A stretch of DNA of 64,000 nt from Vibrio pomeroyi. Its GTDB lineage: Bacteria > Pseudomonadota > Gammaproteobacteria > Enterobacterales > Vibrionaceae. This document shows positions 43,775-54,405 of this stretch, piece by piece. Made by a program: the position numbers and the translations under genes. Each line of letters begins with the position of its first letter. Position 1 is the first letter of the stretch. The notes beneath the pieces are model-generated. The model ran no database searches and was not told where the DNA came from. It was given only the letters and a program-made list of their open reading frames with translations. Where the stretch lies: positions 1,798,001 through 1,862,000 of the forward strand of contig NZ_AP025506.1 of the NCBI RefSeq assembly GCF_024347595.1, in the 5' to 3' direction.

Positions 43775-45791
43775 ACGTCAGTGGTGGTCAAAGTGGGCGT
43801 TCCGCTTCAAGACCATGGTTCGCTACCGCTTATTGTTTCTGACATCTGCTCCGATCATTCTTACGTTGTGTGCACTTGTTGCTATCACGCTGTATTGGTC
43901 GGTTCATTACACGTGGCAGGGGGCTTTAATCGATGTTGACGAGCGCCTAGATGTAGCGGATAACAGTATTCATCTCATTCAAAGCCAACAGGCTTATAAC
44001 GTTCGTGCGTTTGCTGAGTCTTACAACTTCCGAGTCAAACTCGCGAGTGATCTTTCGCAAGAAGATCTTATTCGTTGGGTTTCTGAAAACAAATCTCGCT
44101 ATGAACTCGACTTTCTTCGCTGGCGCAGTGTCGAGAGCATGGAGAAGAAGCTCGAATACCTAAACCTGACCCACAAAGAGTCGTTTTTCAGCGTATTGAG
44201 TCAAGATGAGCTAAACACCTTAGATCGTGATCTCGCAAAGAAAGCCGAAGTGCCGATGCTCAAAGGGAAGAACGTTGAAACACGAGGCTTGGTCAGTCGC
44301 ACCGTGGTTTCTATTCGAGATAAGAACGAACATGTAATTGGTTTTCTTGATGGCGGTATTCTACTAAATAACAGTACACAGCTTGTCGATCAAATTAGTA
44401 ACCTGATCTATCCGCAACGTGATGGATTCAACCGTCGTATTGGTACCGTCACCGTATTCCTTGATGACCTGCGTGTCAGCACCAATGTACCTCTAAGCAG
44501 TGAAGACAGTGCAGGGCGTGCGATTGGTACGCGTGTTTCGCACGAGGTTCATTCCAAAGTCTTAAACGAAGGCAAAGAGTGGTTAGATCGTGCGTATGTT
44601 TATGACGCTTGGTACATCACCGCGTATCAACCCATACATGACCAGTTCGATAATGTGATTGGCATGCTTTATACCGGTTATCTGATTTGGCCGCTTATCG
44701 AAACGTATCTGACTAACCTTGGCGAAATCAGTATTACGATCGTGCTGCTGTTATTAGCTTCTGGTTTGATCGTCCATCGTGGCGCGCGTGATCTTTTCAA
44801 CCCCATCGAACGCATCCATAAAGTGGTAAAGCTAGTCCAGATGGGGCAAGACAAGCGAATTGGTACGCTCGGCTTAGATGATCAACACGAACTCACTTTG
44901 CTTGCGAAACAGTTCGACAAGATGTTGGATTTGCTTCATGAACGTAATCAAGAGATTCAACAAGCGGCTTCTGAGCTGGAATGTAAAGTGCACTCACGTA
45001 CGGCAAGCTTGAAAGAGAAAACTGAAGAGCTCGAATTGCACATCAAACTACTCAATCAAGCCAGAGATAAGCTGGTGGTGAATGAAAAGTTAGCTGCGTT
45101 AGGTGAGTTAACCGCTGGCATTGCCCACGAGATCAATAACCCAACCGCTGTGATTCTTGGCAACGTTGAGCTCATGAAGTTTGAGCTGGGTGATGAAGTG
45201 AGCCGTGTAGAAGAAGAAGTCCACGCGATCATGGAGCAGATTGACCGTATCCGAAACATCACACGAAGCCTGCTTCAATACAGCCGACATGGCGGTGTAC
45301 AAGATGAGATCACTTGGCAACACATCAACCCAATCGTTGACGAGAGCATTACGCTTGTGAAAACGGGCGCCAAGAAGAAAGGTATTGTGTACGTATCACA
45401 GCTGCATGCGAAAACGTCTGTCGAAGTTAACCGCAACCAATTGCTGCAAATTCTGGTTAATCTACAGATGAACGCGATTCATGCAATGGACGGACAGGGC
45501 ACATTGACTATTTCAAGCGAAGACTGGGTAGAGAATGGCGTGTCTCATGGTGCGATTGTTCATGTGGAAGATGAAGGTTGTGGAATCAAGGAAGAGCAGC
45601 TGAAACGCATTTTCTCGCCTTTCTACACGACTAAGCGAGATGGCACAGGCTTAGGCTTATCCGTTTCTCAAAGTATCTTGAGCCAAACGGGCGGTGAAAT
45701 ACGTGTTGAATCCGAAGTAGGTAAAGGAAGTCGCTTTAGCATCTATCTTCAACAGAAAGCCACACCTCAATTGCTTGTATCAAATCTATAA
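43764..45791 (+). CDS. Cache-domain sensor histidine kinase, partner of the sigma-54 regulator
   Basis: A 675-residue membrane kinase. TM1 is at about 25-48, a periplasmic Cache-like domain at about 50-315 (including EHVIGFLDGGILLN and DAWYITAYQPIHDQFDN), and TM2 at about 320-340. A HAMP/coiled-coil segment follows. The HisKA domain carries the phospho-histidine in LTAGIAHEINNPTAVILGN, and the HATPase domain has NLQMNAIHAM, VEDEGCGI and GTGLGLSVSQ. There is no receiver domain. The ligand is unknown; formate or an oxyanion would fit the neighbourhood. Confidence 0.88.
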   Translation: MPIRRQWWSKWAFRFKTMVRYRLLFLTSAPIILTLCALVAITLYWSVHYTWQGALIDVDERLDVADNSIHLIQSQQAYNVRAFAESYNFRVKLASDLSQEDLIRWVSENKSRYELDFLRWRSVESMEKKLEYLNLTHKESFFSVLSQDELNTLDRDLAKKAEVPMLKGKNVETRGLVSRTVVSIRDKNEHVIGFLDGGILLNNSTQLVDQISNLIYPQRDGFNRRIGTVTVFLDDLRVSTNVPLSSEDSAGRAIGTRVSHEVHSKVLNEGKEWLDRAYVYDAWYITAYQPIHDQFDNVIGMLYTGYLIWPLIETYLTNLGEISITIVLLLLASGLIVHRGARDLFNPIERIHKVVKLVQMGQDKRIGTLGLDDQHELTLLAKQFDKMLDLLHERNQEIQQAASELECKVHSRTASLKEKTEELELHIKLLNQARDKLVVNEKLAALGELTAGIAHEINNPTAVILGNVELMKFELGDEVSRVEEEVHAIMEQIDRIRNITRSLLQYSRHGGVQDEITWQHINPIVDESITLVKTGAKKKGIVYVSQLHAKTSVEVNRNQLLQILVNLQMNAIHAMDGQGTLTISSEDWVENGVSHGAIVHVEDEGCGIKEEQLKRIFSPFYTTKRDGTGLGLSVSQSILSQTGGEIRVESEVGKGSRFSIYLQQKATPQLLVSNL

Positions 45792-45841
45792 GTTCTAACA
45801 ACCAATTCACCGATATTATCACCCAATAATACTTCTAACGC

Positions 45842-45875
45842 GCTTGGGCTATTACACGAACGTTTTAGCCCAAGC
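45842..45875 (+). other. Stem-loop after the histidine kinase gene
   Basis: GCTTGGGCTA / TAGCCCAAGC, a 10-bp perfect stem with a 14-base loop and no T-run. It is a possible transcript 3' end. Confidence 0.4.
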
Positions 45876-46064
45876 ACGAAGATTCCGCACTAGTAATCTA
45901 TCGCCAGCCAAATCTCAACCACTGCCTGTTTGACGTATACCTCTTTTTGATTATGTAACACAGTGTATACCTTTCGATCTTGATGCATATCATCTGAACT
46001 GTTCGGATTTTTGATAACTTGGTCGAAAATCCATAATCAAAACAAATAATAAAGTCAGTCAGCT

Positions 46065-47684
46065 ATGAAATTAAGTAACCTATCTATCAAATCAAAACTC
46101 GTCTCCATCGTCATTTTATCGGTCGTTCTACTGGTAATGGCATCCACCTTTAATTTAATGCAGCAGCGAGCAAGCTCTATGGAAGAGCGACAAGATAAGC
46201 TCAGTGCACAAGTCGAAACCGCGGTAAGTTTGGCAAGCTATTATTACAGCCAACGCGGTGTACTGGGTGAAGAAGTCGCAAAGGATCGTGCGCTACAAGC
46301 TATCAAGACGCTTCGCTATGACAACACCAATTACTTCTGGATTCTAAACCAGCAGCTCAACATCATCAGCCATCCATTAAAGCCTGAACTCAATGGCACC
46401 AATGCCGGAAACCTACGAGATGGCGCAGGTAAACATCACTGGCGTGAGATGGTGACTATTTCTCGCACTCCTGAAGAGAAAGGTTTTCTTGATTACCAAT
46501 GGATGAGTCCTCAAGGTGAACTCAAGGACAAGATCTCATACGTTCAGCTGTTTCCAGAATGGAACTGGGTGATCGGCTCTGGAATCTTAGTCGCGGATAT
46601 CCAAGAGGCGTTCTATGCCTTAGCCATTAAGGAAGGAATGGTAGCGGTTGTTTTGTCAGGCATACTGTTCGCGATGGGCTACGCGATTTCCAACAACATC
46701 CTTGTGCCGCTGAATAAGCTTATCGATAACACCCATAAGATTGCCGATGGCGACCTTCGTGTACGCATGAACATGACACGTAAAGATGAGCTCGGTGATA
46801 TGAGCCATCAGATCGATACCATGCTCGATAAACTGCAAACGACGCTACGTACTGCCAATGAGTCAGCGGACTTATCGAGCAATATGGCGAGTCACATCGC
46901 GCAAGCCAGTGAAGAGGCTGCAACCAGTGTTAACTCTCAACATGCGCAGTTGGAATTACTGTCTACTGCGATGACAGAAATGAGCGCGACTATCTCAGAT
47001 GTCGCGGTGAATGCAGAAAACACAGCCGCAAGCACTAATAAGGTCGTCGATCATGCAAATCAGAACGACGAAAACATGCAGGTAACGTCGACAACCATCT
47101 CTCAGGTTTCAGAAAACATCTCGACAGCGAATAACCTAGTCAAAGATCTTCAATCGGGTGTGACTGAGATTAGTCAAGTTGTTGGTGTGATCCGTGATGT
47201 ATCAGAACAAACAAACTTGTTGGCACTGAACGCAGCGATAGAAGCAGCACGTGCGGGTGAACAAGGTAGGGGTTTTGCGGTTGTGGCTGATGAAGTACGT
47301 AATCTAGCAAGTCGCACTCAAAACTCGACCAACGAAGTGCAATCAACTATTGAGAAATTGACTCAGCAAGCTGAGCGTACCTTTAAAGCGATGCAAAGCA
47401 GTAATGAGAAAGTCGATCACAGTGTCGTGGCTTCTAATGAAACACGCCAACAACTGGATGTGATAGTGAATGAGCTGCACAACGCTAATGACATGGTGGC
47501 TCAGATTGCCGCAGCGTCTGAACAACAGAGTACAGTAGCCACTGAAATGAGTGAGAGTGTCACTGGTATTCACTTAGCGGCTAACGAAGTTCTGCAAGCT
47601 TCACAATCGCTTGCAGAGGATAGCCAGAAAATGGCCAACACCACGGAGCATCTAACAGAACAGTTGAAGTACTTTAAGGTGTAA
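46065..47684 (+). CDS. Methyl-accepting chemotaxis protein with single Cache domain
   Basis: A 539-residue chemoreceptor. TM1 is at about 8-30. The periplasmic sCache_2-type domain at about 35-185 is recognised by [12 protein letters not shown] and [15 protein letters not shown]2 is at about 190-212, then HAMP ([16 protein letters not shown] region). The signalling tip is [20 protein letters not shown] with [18 protein letters not shown]. Receptors with this fold often sense small organic acids or C2-C4 compounds. The gene ends at LKYFKV without a CheR tether. Confidence 0.9.
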   Translation: MKLSNLSIKSKLVSIVILSVVLLVMASTFNLMQQRASSMEERQDKLSAQVETAVSLASYYYSQRGVLGEEVAKDRALQAIKTLRYDNTNYFWILNQQLNIISHPLKPELNGTNAGNLRDGAGKHHWREMVTISRTPEEKGFLDYQWMSPQGELKDKISYVQLFPEWNWVIGSGILVADIQEAFYALAIKEGMVAVVLSGILFAMGYAISNNILVPLNKLIDNTHKIADGDLRVRMNMTRKDELGDMSHQIDTMLDKLQTTLRTANESADLSSNMASHIAQASEEAATSVNSQHAQLELLSTAMTEMSATISDVAVNAENTAASTNKVVDHANQNDENMQVTSTTISQVSENISTANNLVKDLQSGVTEISQVVGVIRDVSEQTNLLALNAAIEAARAGEQGRGFAVVADEVRNLASRTQNSTNEVQSTIEKLTQQAERTFKAMQSSNEKVDHSVVASNETRQQLDVIVNELHNANDMVAQIAAASEQQSTVATEMSESVTGIHLAANEVLQASQSLAEDSQKMANTTEHLTEQLKYFKV

Positions 47685-47724
47685 ACCCAAAAGCACTTAG
47701 CGTTAACAAAGACAAAACCTCATA

Positions 47725-47764
47725 AAAGACACCTCCGTACTTGATAAGCTCGGAGGTGTTTTCG
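47725..47764. terminator. Bidirectional terminator, chemoreceptor / mscS
   Basis: ACACCTCCG / CGGAGGTGT stem flanked by A- and T-rich tracts between convergent genes. Confidence 0.8.
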
Positions 47765-47817
47765 TTTGTTGCAGACTAGGAGATTAATTCACTCTCCGAG
47801 TGTTAAACCAACGGCGA

Positions 47818-48705
47818 CTAATGCGCTGCCACTGAAATCTTCGGTGGGTTGATGTTGTGTTTCTTAAACTCTTTCATCACACGCAGGGTAATGTCGGTTT
47901 CAAACAATTTCTCATACGCGGTGTCCACCACATAAGCCTTACACGTCAACTGTATCGCAAGGTAGTTGTCGGTGATCGTCTGTTTAACCAGAACAGTCAC
48001 GGGCTTTGGTAAGTGGATGTAGCGACTTGAAGAGGCCGCTTCTTGAATCAAGTCGCGGGCTAGGGTGATGTCTTCATTCATTCCAACATAAAACGGAATC
48101 ACCACCTGCATATCCAACGCGCCATAGTTACCACTGGTGGTCACTTCGTTTAAGAACTTGTTGTTCGGAATCGTAATGATGTCGTCATTCAACGTTCTCA
48201 TACGTACAGAGCGTAAACCAATAGTGATAATGTCTCCGTAGTTACCTTCAAACGTGACACGGTCACCAACCTGAAAAGGTCTATCAATCATCACCGTGAT
48301 ACCGGCGATGAATGATGCTGCCAAGTCTTTAAGTGCAAAACCGACAGATACGGCGAGGGTACCACCAATCAGAGCCAGTATTTGGTCATTGATTCTAAAG
48401 CTCATCATGAACACGATAAGACCTGTGCTCACATAGATGAAAAACTGCATGAACGACTGAAGCTTTTGTAGCAGCATTCGGTATTGCACGAATTGGCTAC
48501 CAAAGCTCGTCACCATCGAGTTGATAAACTTAAGCAATAACCACATCGCACCAATCACGATGAGCGAGAAGAACACGCCGCTCCATCGTACAAGGCTCGC
48601 AATCTTCGAGATGTTTTCTACATTGGCTAACTCTTCCGTTGCGTAAGTCGGGAAACTCACCGCCGTCGCTAAGCCAACAAGTAATAGGACAAATAACTTC
48701 TTCAT
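47818..48705 (-). CDS. MscS-family mechanosensitive channel
   Basis: A 295-residue channel with a cleavable signal peptide (1-22), about three membrane segments and the MscS pore/vestibule. The TM3-like IGGTLAVSVGFALKDLAASF is followed by the beta domain DRPFQVGDRVTFEGNYGDII, IRSVRMRT-like LRSVRMRTLNDD and IPNNKFLNEV. The gene begins one base after the stop of the NTPase gene at 48707, so the two are transcribed together. Small MscS proteins gate on membrane tension; this one may take input from its neighbour. Confidence 0.87.
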   Translation of the reverse strand: MKKLFVLLLVGLATAVSFPTYATEELANVENISKIASLVRWSGVFFSLIVIGAMWLLLKFINSMVTSFGSQFVQYRMLLQKLQSFMQFFIYVSTGLIVFMMSFRINDQILALIGGTLAVSVGFALKDLAASFIAGITVMIDRPFQVGDRVTFEGNYGDIITIGLRSVRMRTLNDDIITIPNNKFLNEVTTSGNYGALDMQVVIPFYVGMNEDITLARDLIQEAASSSRYIHLPKPVTVLVKQTITDNYLAIQLTCKAYVVDTAYEKLFETDITLRVMKEFKKHNINPPKISVAAH

Positions 48706-48706
48706 T

Positions 48707-51052
48707 TTACTTCACCAATAAATGTTGACGGTCGAGAACGTTAGTAATGTGACGGAACCAGTGATCGGAGATCTTGGCCTTGTCTTCATTCCAACCAATG
48801 TAACCGCGGCTCTCGAAGTAGCGCAGAATCCCGGTTATTTCCGCAATGCTTAGCTGAGTACATTCAGACAGTACCTCAGGAGACGCAATCTCCAGTTGCA
48901 CGATAGAGCGCAACACAGCCAACATAGGTTTCGGCATGTTTTCTAACTCTTGTGCTTCAGGTACGTGGAACAATCTCACGACTGCTTGATCCGTCTCTTT
49001 GTTTCGATTCAGAGACAAACGGAAGAAACGCAAGGCAACAGTCGGGTTACCATCTGAGTAGTGCCACAAGATACGATAGAAGCCTTGGCGTGCGCGCTCT
49101 TCCTCTGACATCTCATCTTGGTCCCACTGTTTCGGAACGACCAAACCATCGAATGACAGAGGCTTTTCTAGTTGGGTGTTGATACGGCTTGTTAGCAGTT
49201 CACCCACTTGCTTTTCTGTCCAACGAGGAAGGAAGCACACCAAATCAAATAACAGACGCTCACCACGCGCTCTGTCTACAAAACGCCAGCTCGATTTCGC
49301 AATCGACATCACAATGCGGTGATTCTTTTTAGAACGACGCAACAAGTTGGTTAAGCGAATCAAATCAGAAAGGCCACCAACCATAGGTTTAACAAGGCGC
49401 TGCGCATTATCAATCGCGATTAAGTAGGTTGTTTCACTCTTACGTAGGTGCGCCAAGATTTGAATCTCAGTCGCTTCCTCTTCTAAACCAATACTTACCG
49501 CTAAGTGACAAAGCAGCTCTTGGTAACCCGCATAAGGGCAACTTACGTAGATAGGCTCGGCGTTCGATACCTTGTGCAATAGGGTATAAAGCAAAGTCGT
49601 TGAACCAACACCACGTTCGCCCGACAAAATACAAATTGCAGGGCTGTCAGACATTAGGTAACGAGAAAGCTGCTTCACTTCATCGCCCGCGTAGTCAATC
49701 AGTTCACTGTCTATTGAACCCGGTAGAATGTATTCAAAGGTTTGGTCGCCCTTGATTCTGACCAGATTCTGTTGGTTCTTATCCAAGTCAGACTGTTTAG
49801 CCACTTCAATTCTAAACAGGTAAGCAAGAGCCTGACTAAACAGAGTAAAGCCAGACAACAGCGCCATAATGCGATGTTGGAAGCTGTAGACCATCAACCA
49901 CACCGCGCCAATCGCTGTCGCCACAATATTAAGCACAAAGGTATTCTGACGGTTAACCGCCCAGTTCACCCATACTGGTCTGTCAGTGATGTGTTCTAGT
50001 GCTTCAAAGACTTTTGCACGCCACAGTCTTAAAACAGAAATGGTCACCAATACGAACCAGAAGAACAGGGCACTGTAGATCCAGCTATAAATCGTGCCTT
50101 TACCTAAGGTTCTGATAGAGACCTGCATGATCACACCAGCAACAATGAAGCTCCACACATAGCGACGGATGCTCGATAGTCGAAGCGCTCTCACTTCGTT
50201 GTTTGAGGTACGGCTGATGCGATACGCAAACTCAAGAATAAAGCTGATCGCAATTGAGCCACCAAGAATCCACCATGTGAAAATTTCTAGGAAGATTAAG
50301 TGCTGTAGGCTTGGCAAGCTCGACAGAATACGCAAAGAGATCGTAATCGCGATTAACCAAGCGATCGCTCTGTGAGCGCGGCTCACATACCAAATTAAAC
50401 GAACCCAAAACGGTGGGCTTTGTTTGGTTTCTAGGAAGTTGATTCTAAACAGTTCGATTAAACGAGTGCCGTTTGAAAGCCACCACACCAAACCAAAGTA
50501 GATAAACAAGACTTTCAGAGATGCCCAAATCACCGGAACCGGTGAAATGAAGATGTCTTTGATCAACGCCTTGAAGCTACGAGTCTGGAAATAGACAAGG
50601 TACTCAACGTTCAGCTGAGTCAATTGCCACTCTTGCTTAAACTGAGTCACACCATAAGGGCCAAAACCAGTAAGACGTTCTTTGTTGGCGGTCGTGGTTT
50701 GCTCAAGCAGATATTGCTTGCTGACGTTCAGGCTATTTAGCGTGATGTAACTCGACTCAACCTCAAACCATTGCTCGGCATCGTTCTTCTCACGATACGT
50801 TTTCAACTGTTGGTCGAACGTTGCAATCTGTTGCTTTTGGATACGCAGCACTTGAGACAACAGGATGTTTACCTTGCGTTTGTCTGCCGTATTCATAAAC
50901 AGAGGGTCGGGGAGTTCATCAATCCGGTTAGCCAGATCTTGGGCCGCTTCAGACACCTGAGGTTGGGATTGTAAGTCGTAGTCTAAGTTAGCAAGACTCG
51001 GCCAAGAAACGATGGCTAAAGTGAATAATAAGAAGCGCATGAATGAACGCAT
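48707..51052 (-). CDS. Membrane-anchored P-loop NTPase with winged-helix tail, paired with MscS
   Basis: A 781-residue protein I do not recognise as a named family. It has a signal peptide (1-21) and a periplasmic, mostly helical and coiled segment (about 25-165). Seven or eight membrane segments lie between about 170 and 412. The cytoplasmic NTPase begins at about 430. The Walker A position is GERGVGST (478-485), with serine where lysine is usual. Walker B-like YLIAIDNAQRL follows, and sensor-like HRIVMSIAKSS. The C-terminus (about 715-781) looks like a winged helix (LSECTQLSIAEITGILRYFE). The N-terminal half resembles the periplasmic/TM parts of large MscS proteins. It may modulate the MscS channel encoded just downstream. 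Confidence 0.6.
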   Translation of the reverse strand: MRSFMRFLLFTLAIVSWPSLANLDYDLQSQPQVSEAAQDLANRIDELPDPLFMNTADKRKVNILLSQVLRIQKQQIATFDQQLKTYREKNDAEQWFEVESSYITLNSLNVSKQYLLEQTTTANKERLTGFGPYGVTQFKQEWQLTQLNVEYLVYFQTRSFKALIKDIFISPVPVIWASLKVLFIYFGLVWWLSNGTRLIELFRINFLETKQSPPFWVRLIWYVSRAHRAIAWLIAITISLRILSSLPSLQHLIFLEIFTWWILGGSIAISFILEFAYRISRTSNNEVRALRLSSIRRYVWSFIVAGVIMQVSIRTLGKGTIYSWIYSALFFWFVLVTISVLRLWRAKVFEALEHITDRPVWVNWAVNRQNTFVLNIVATAIGAVWLMVYSFQHRIMALLSGFTLFSQALAYLFRIEVAKQSDLDKNQQNLVRIKGDQTFEYILPGSIDSELIDYAGDEVKQLSRYLMSDSPAICILSGERGVGSTTLLYTLLHKVSNAEPIYVSCPYAGYQELLCHLAVSIGLEEEATEIQILAHLRKSETTYLIAIDNAQRLVKPMVGGLSDLIRLTNLLRRSKKNHRIVMSIAKSSWRFVDRARGERLLFDLVCFLPRWTEKQVGELLTSRINTQLEKPLSFDGLVVPKQWDQDEMSEEERARQGFYRILWHYSDGNPTVALRFFRLSLNRNKETDQAVVRLFHVPEAQELENMPKPMLAVLRSIVQLEIASPEVLSECTQLSIAEITGILRYFESRGYIGWNEDKAKISDHWFRHITNVLDRQHLLVK

Positions 51053-51507
51053 AAAAGTCTCTTAAAATTATGAGGTTAGGATTACTATAGTTAGTTAATT
51101 TCGCTTTGTGAAATCGAACCCATTTTTAGGGGCGAGTACTTTATCCCTGATTCCTGGCTCTTTGTCATGAAATTGTCAGAGGTTAGGCTAATATTGGAGC
51201 ATCAGATGATGTTGTAAATAGCTTTGTATTAAGTAGGTTTGGTTGTAACAGTTTATTGTGCGATATATTTAATTATTTACACAGTATATGTCTTTATATA
51301 AACCGGATTTTGCTTAGCTATTCACGACTTTCGCTCTATTGAATATTGGCGTTTTATTGCGCTTAAAATAGAAATCAAAAATGTGAGTCAGCTCAAACTA
51401 TGATTTGGCTGGGTTATCACTCACTTAATAGCGGGTAAATGCAATCAATACTTGCAGTTAAAGCCCTGAACAAGTAACGTTGCGACGTTTTTCACATTAA
51501 GAAGGTA
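51053..51507. other. Intergenic region, nothing clear
   Basis: A 455-base A/T-rich divergent gap between the NTPase gene and ybiT. There is no sigma-54 pattern, RNA gene or repeat that I can support. AAGAAGGTA immediately before 51508 is the ybiT ribosome site. Confidence 0.35.
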
Positions 51508-53097
51508 ATGGCATTGATCTCCACAGCAAATATCACCCAACAATTCGGCGCTAAGCCACTTTTCGAAAATATTTCAGTTAAGTTCGGCGAAGGCAACCGC
51601 TACGGTTTAATCGGCGCGAATGGCTGTGGTAAATCGACGTTCATGAAGATCCTATCTGGTGAACTAGAGCCGACTTCTGGCAACGTAAGCTACGATCCAA
51701 ACGAGCGCGTTGCTAAGCTAAACCAAGACCAATTTGCTTACGAAGAATTCACGGTAATCGACACGGTTATCATGGGTCACAAAGAGCTTTGGGCTATTAA
51801 GCAAGAGCGTGACCGCATTTACTCTTTGCCAGAAATGAGCGAAGAAGACGGCATGAAAGTGGCTGACCTTGAAGTTCAGTTCGCTGAAATGGACGGTTAC
51901 ATGGCAGAAGCGAAAGCGGGTGAGCTTCTTCTTGCTGTAGGTATTGAAGAATCTATGCACTTCGGTCTAATGAGCGAAGTAGCACCAGGTTGGAAACTTC
52001 GTGTTCTATTGTCTCAAGTACTGTTTGCAGACCCGCATATCATGCTTCTTGACGAACCAACGAACAACCTGGATATGGACACCATCAAGTGGTTGGAAGA
52101 TACGCTAAACCAACGTAACTGCACAATGATCATCATTTCGCACGACCGTCACTTCCTAAACTCTGTTTGTACACACATGGCTGACCTTGATTACGGCGAA
52201 CTTCGTCTATTCCCAGGCAACTACGATGAGTACATGACGGCTGCTACTCAAGCGCGTGAACGTCTACTGTCTGACAACGCTAAGAAGAAAGCACAAATTG
52301 CTGAACTTCAAACGTTCGTTTCTCGTTTCTCTGCTAACGCATCTAAAGCGAAGCAAGCAACGTCTCGAGCTAAGCAAATCGACAAGATCCAACTAGACGA
52401 AGTTAAAGCGTCTAGCCGTCAAAACCCGTTCATCCGTTTCGAACAGTCTAAAGAGCTATTCCGTAACGCACTTGTGGTTGAAAACCTATCTCAAGGTTTT
52501 GAAGAAGACCTATACAACAAGTTCGACGGTATCTTCGAAGTAGGTGAGCGTGTTGCTATCATCGGTGAAAACGGTGTAGGTAAAACAACACTACTTAACA
52601 CACTAGCTGGCGCTCTAGAGCCTCGCACTGGTGAGTACAAGTGGTCTGAAAACTCAAACATCGGTTACTACGCTCAAGATCACGCACATGATTTCGAGAC
52701 AGATATGAACCTGTTTGATTGGATGAGCCAATGGCGTCAAGAAGGCGAAGACGAGCAAGTTGTTCGTGGCTTCCTAGGTCGCATGCTGTTTGGCCAAGAC
52801 GACATCAAGAAATCTGTAAAGGTTATCTCTGGTGGTGAGCAAGGCCGTATGCTTCTTGGTAAGATCATGATGCACAAGCCAAACATCCTTCTTATGGATG
52901 AACCAACGAACCACATGGATATGGAATCTATCGAAGCGCTTAACTTGGCTCTTGAGAACTACAAAGGCACATTGTTCTTCGTATCTCACGACCGTGTATT
53001 CGTAGACTCTCTAGCAACTCGTATCCTTGAGATCCGTGATGGTAAGATCAACGACTTCCGCGGTACTTACGCTGAATTCCTAAAAGCTCGTGGCTAG
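51508..53097 (+). CDS. ybiT: ABC-F ATPase YbiT
   Basis: A 529-residue soluble protein with two ABC domains and no membrane part, of the ABC-F class that acts on ribosomes. The first domain has GANGCGKST, the signature-like [15 protein letters not shown] and [14 protein letters not shown]. The interdomain linker is about 240-300. The second domain has [22 protein letters not shown] and [14 protein letters not shown]. Sequence and length match E. coli YbiT closely from memory. An in-frame TTG six bases after the ATG would have better ribosome-site spacing, so the exact start is open. Confidence 0.92.
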   Translation: MALISTANITQQFGAKPLFENISVKFGEGNRYGLIGANGCGKSTFMKILSGELEPTSGNVSYDPNERVAKLNQDQFAYEEFTVIDTVIMGHKELWAIKQERDRIYSLPEMSEEDGMKVADLEVQFAEMDGYMAEAKAGELLLAVGIEESMHFGLMSEVAPGWKLRVLLSQVLFADPHIMLLDEPTNNLDMDTIKWLEDTLNQRNCTMIIISHDRHFLNSVCTHMADLDYGELRLFPGNYDEYMTAATQARERLLSDNAKKKAQIAELQTFVSRFSANASKAKQATSRAKQIDKIQLDEVKASSRQNPFIRFEQSKELFRNALVVENLSQGFEEDLYNKFDGIFEVGERVAIIGENGVGKTTLLNTLAGALEPRTGEYKWSENSNIGYYAQDHAHDFETDMNLFDWMSQWRQEGEDEQVVRGFLGRMLFGQDDIKKSVKVISGGEQGRMLLGKIMMHKPNILLMDEPTNHMDMESIEALNLALENYKGTLFFVSHDRVFVDSLATRILEIRDGKINDFRGTYAEFLKARG

Positions 53098-53144
53098 CTA
53101 GCCCTTAAACGAGCCTTAGTTTTTAACTAAATATGCTTGAATTA

Positions 53145-53181
53145 AAAAACGCCGTCATACTAAAAGTAAGACGGCGTTTTT
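53145..53181. terminator. Bidirectional terminator, ybiT / fdhD
   Basis: AAAAACGCCGTC / GACGGCGTTTTT stem between convergent genes. Confidence 0.88.
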
Positions 53182-53260
53182 GTTTCTATGCATTATTGGT
53201 TTATTTATCTGGCTGCTCGCGACTACACAATTTTTAAATCATTAAAAATCGTAAACACAC

Positions 53261-54091
53261 TTATTTATCGCCTTTGACATCAAAGCTTATCTTGTCTGCA
53301 CCAGTAAACACTTGGAAGCGCAAACCTTTAGCACGAGCGATCGTAGTGATGCCAAACTTCTGCGCTAAGTCTAAGCCCATTTGTGTAACACCTGAACGTG
53401 ATAGCAGTACGGGGATGCCCATTTGCGCTACTTTGATGACCATTTCAGAGGTTAGACGGCCCGTGGTGTAGAAGATCTTATCTGCGCCGTCTTCTTTGTT
53501 AAGCCACATCTCACCCGCTAGGGTATCAACCGCATTATGACGACCCACATCTTCCACAAACGACAACACTTGATCGTCTTTGCAAACAGCACAACCATGA
53601 ACCGCACCCGCTTTTTTGTAGGTGTCGTTGTAATGAGTCAGCGCTTCTAAAGCTGTATATATTTCAGATTGCTTAATCTTCGTTTGAGGCACTTGGTAAT
53701 CTTCCAACTGCTTCATTACGTTGCCATACATGGTGCCTTGACCACAGCCAGACGTTACCGTCTTCTTCTTCAATGCTTGTTCAAGTTGGCTGGTATCTTC
53801 TTTGGTGATAACCGCAGCAGAGCTAGTTTCCCAATCGATAATGATTGATTCCACCGCTTCTGGATCAGACAGGAAGCTTTGGTTTTTCAAATAACCTAAG
53901 ACTAACGCTTCCGGGCGCGAGCCTAATGTCATCAGCGTTACGATCTCTTTCCAGTTCAACATAACGGTAAGAGGGCGCTCACACGCGATTTGTTTCGTTA
54001 GCTTTTCGCCATATTCATCAAACACTTCAACTTCGATGGTCTGAAGTGGGTTTTCACTGGTTTTTATTATGTTTGGTTTTACCACAGTCAC
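53261..54091 (-). CDS. fdhD: Formate dehydrogenase sulfurtransferase FdhD
   Basis: A 276-residue protein that passes sulfur to the bis-MGD cofactor of formate dehydrogenase. The family core KAGAVHGCAVCKD, FVEDVGRHNAVDTLAGE and YTTGRLTSEMV is clear. The loop that carries CxxC in E. coli FdhD here reads TSGCGQGTMYG. C116 is present but the second cysteine is replaced by G119. It is divergent from the DUF3305 gene and has a sigma-54 promoter 122-138 bases upstream. Confidence 0.9.
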   Translation of the reverse strand: MTVVKPNIIKTSENPLQTIEVEVFDEYGEKLTKQIACERPLTVMLNWKEIVTLMTLGSRPEALVLGYLKNQSFLSDPEAVESIIIDWETSSAAVITKEDTSQLEQALKKKTVTSGCGQGTMYGNVMKQLEDYQVPQTKIKQSEIYTALEALTHYNDTYKKAGAVHGCAVCKDDQVLSFVEDVGRHNAVDTLAGEMWLNKEDGADKIFYTTGRLTSEMVIKVAQMGIPVLLSRSGVTQMGLDLAQKFGITTIARAKGLRFQVFTGADKISFDVKGDK

Positions 54092-54212
54092 GTCCTACTT
54101 AATGAGATAGCGATTTTAAGAGATAAGAAGTTAGGCAAGAGTCATCATACGACTCTTTAGAATACATGCGTTCTCTGTCACTTAGTCAGTCTTAGCTTTA
54201 ACTCAAGCATTT

Positions 54213-54229
54213 AGCAATTCTCATTCCAA
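54213..54229 (-). promoter_or_regulatory. Sigma-54 promoter of fdhD
   Basis: The minus strand reads TTGGAATGAGAATTGCT, with GG and GC 12 bases apart and a perfect -12 half. The predicted start is near 54202. The -24 half deviates (GGAAT for GGCAC). Confidence 0.6.
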
Positions 54230-54388
54230 AATAGCGGCTATTCGAGAAAACATGAAGCATTCGATTAAAATAGAGCAAAATATGAGAGTTCACGGGTAGA
54301 GCTGTCTGAATTTACGCGTATCGACTACCGTTATAAGGGTGACTGACTAACAAAAGCAGCGATGTTTGTTGATGTAGGTTAGCGGTTA

Positions 54389-54405
54389 TTGGCGTGTTTA
54401 TTGCT
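54389..54405 (+). promoter_or_regulatory. Sigma-54 promoter of the DUF3305-DUF3306 pair
   Basis: TTGGCGTGTTTATTGCT has GG and GC 12 bases apart and a full -12 TTGCT. The predicted start near 54416 gives a leader of about 68 bases. It is divergent from the fdhD promoter within the same 392-base gap. Confidence 0.65.

Noticed and set aside
54218..54232. TTCTCATTCCAAAAT near fdhD as a SypG enhancer
   Set aside because: It lacks the right-hand TG of the TTCTCA-N3-TG pattern and overlaps the fdhD sigma-54 box.
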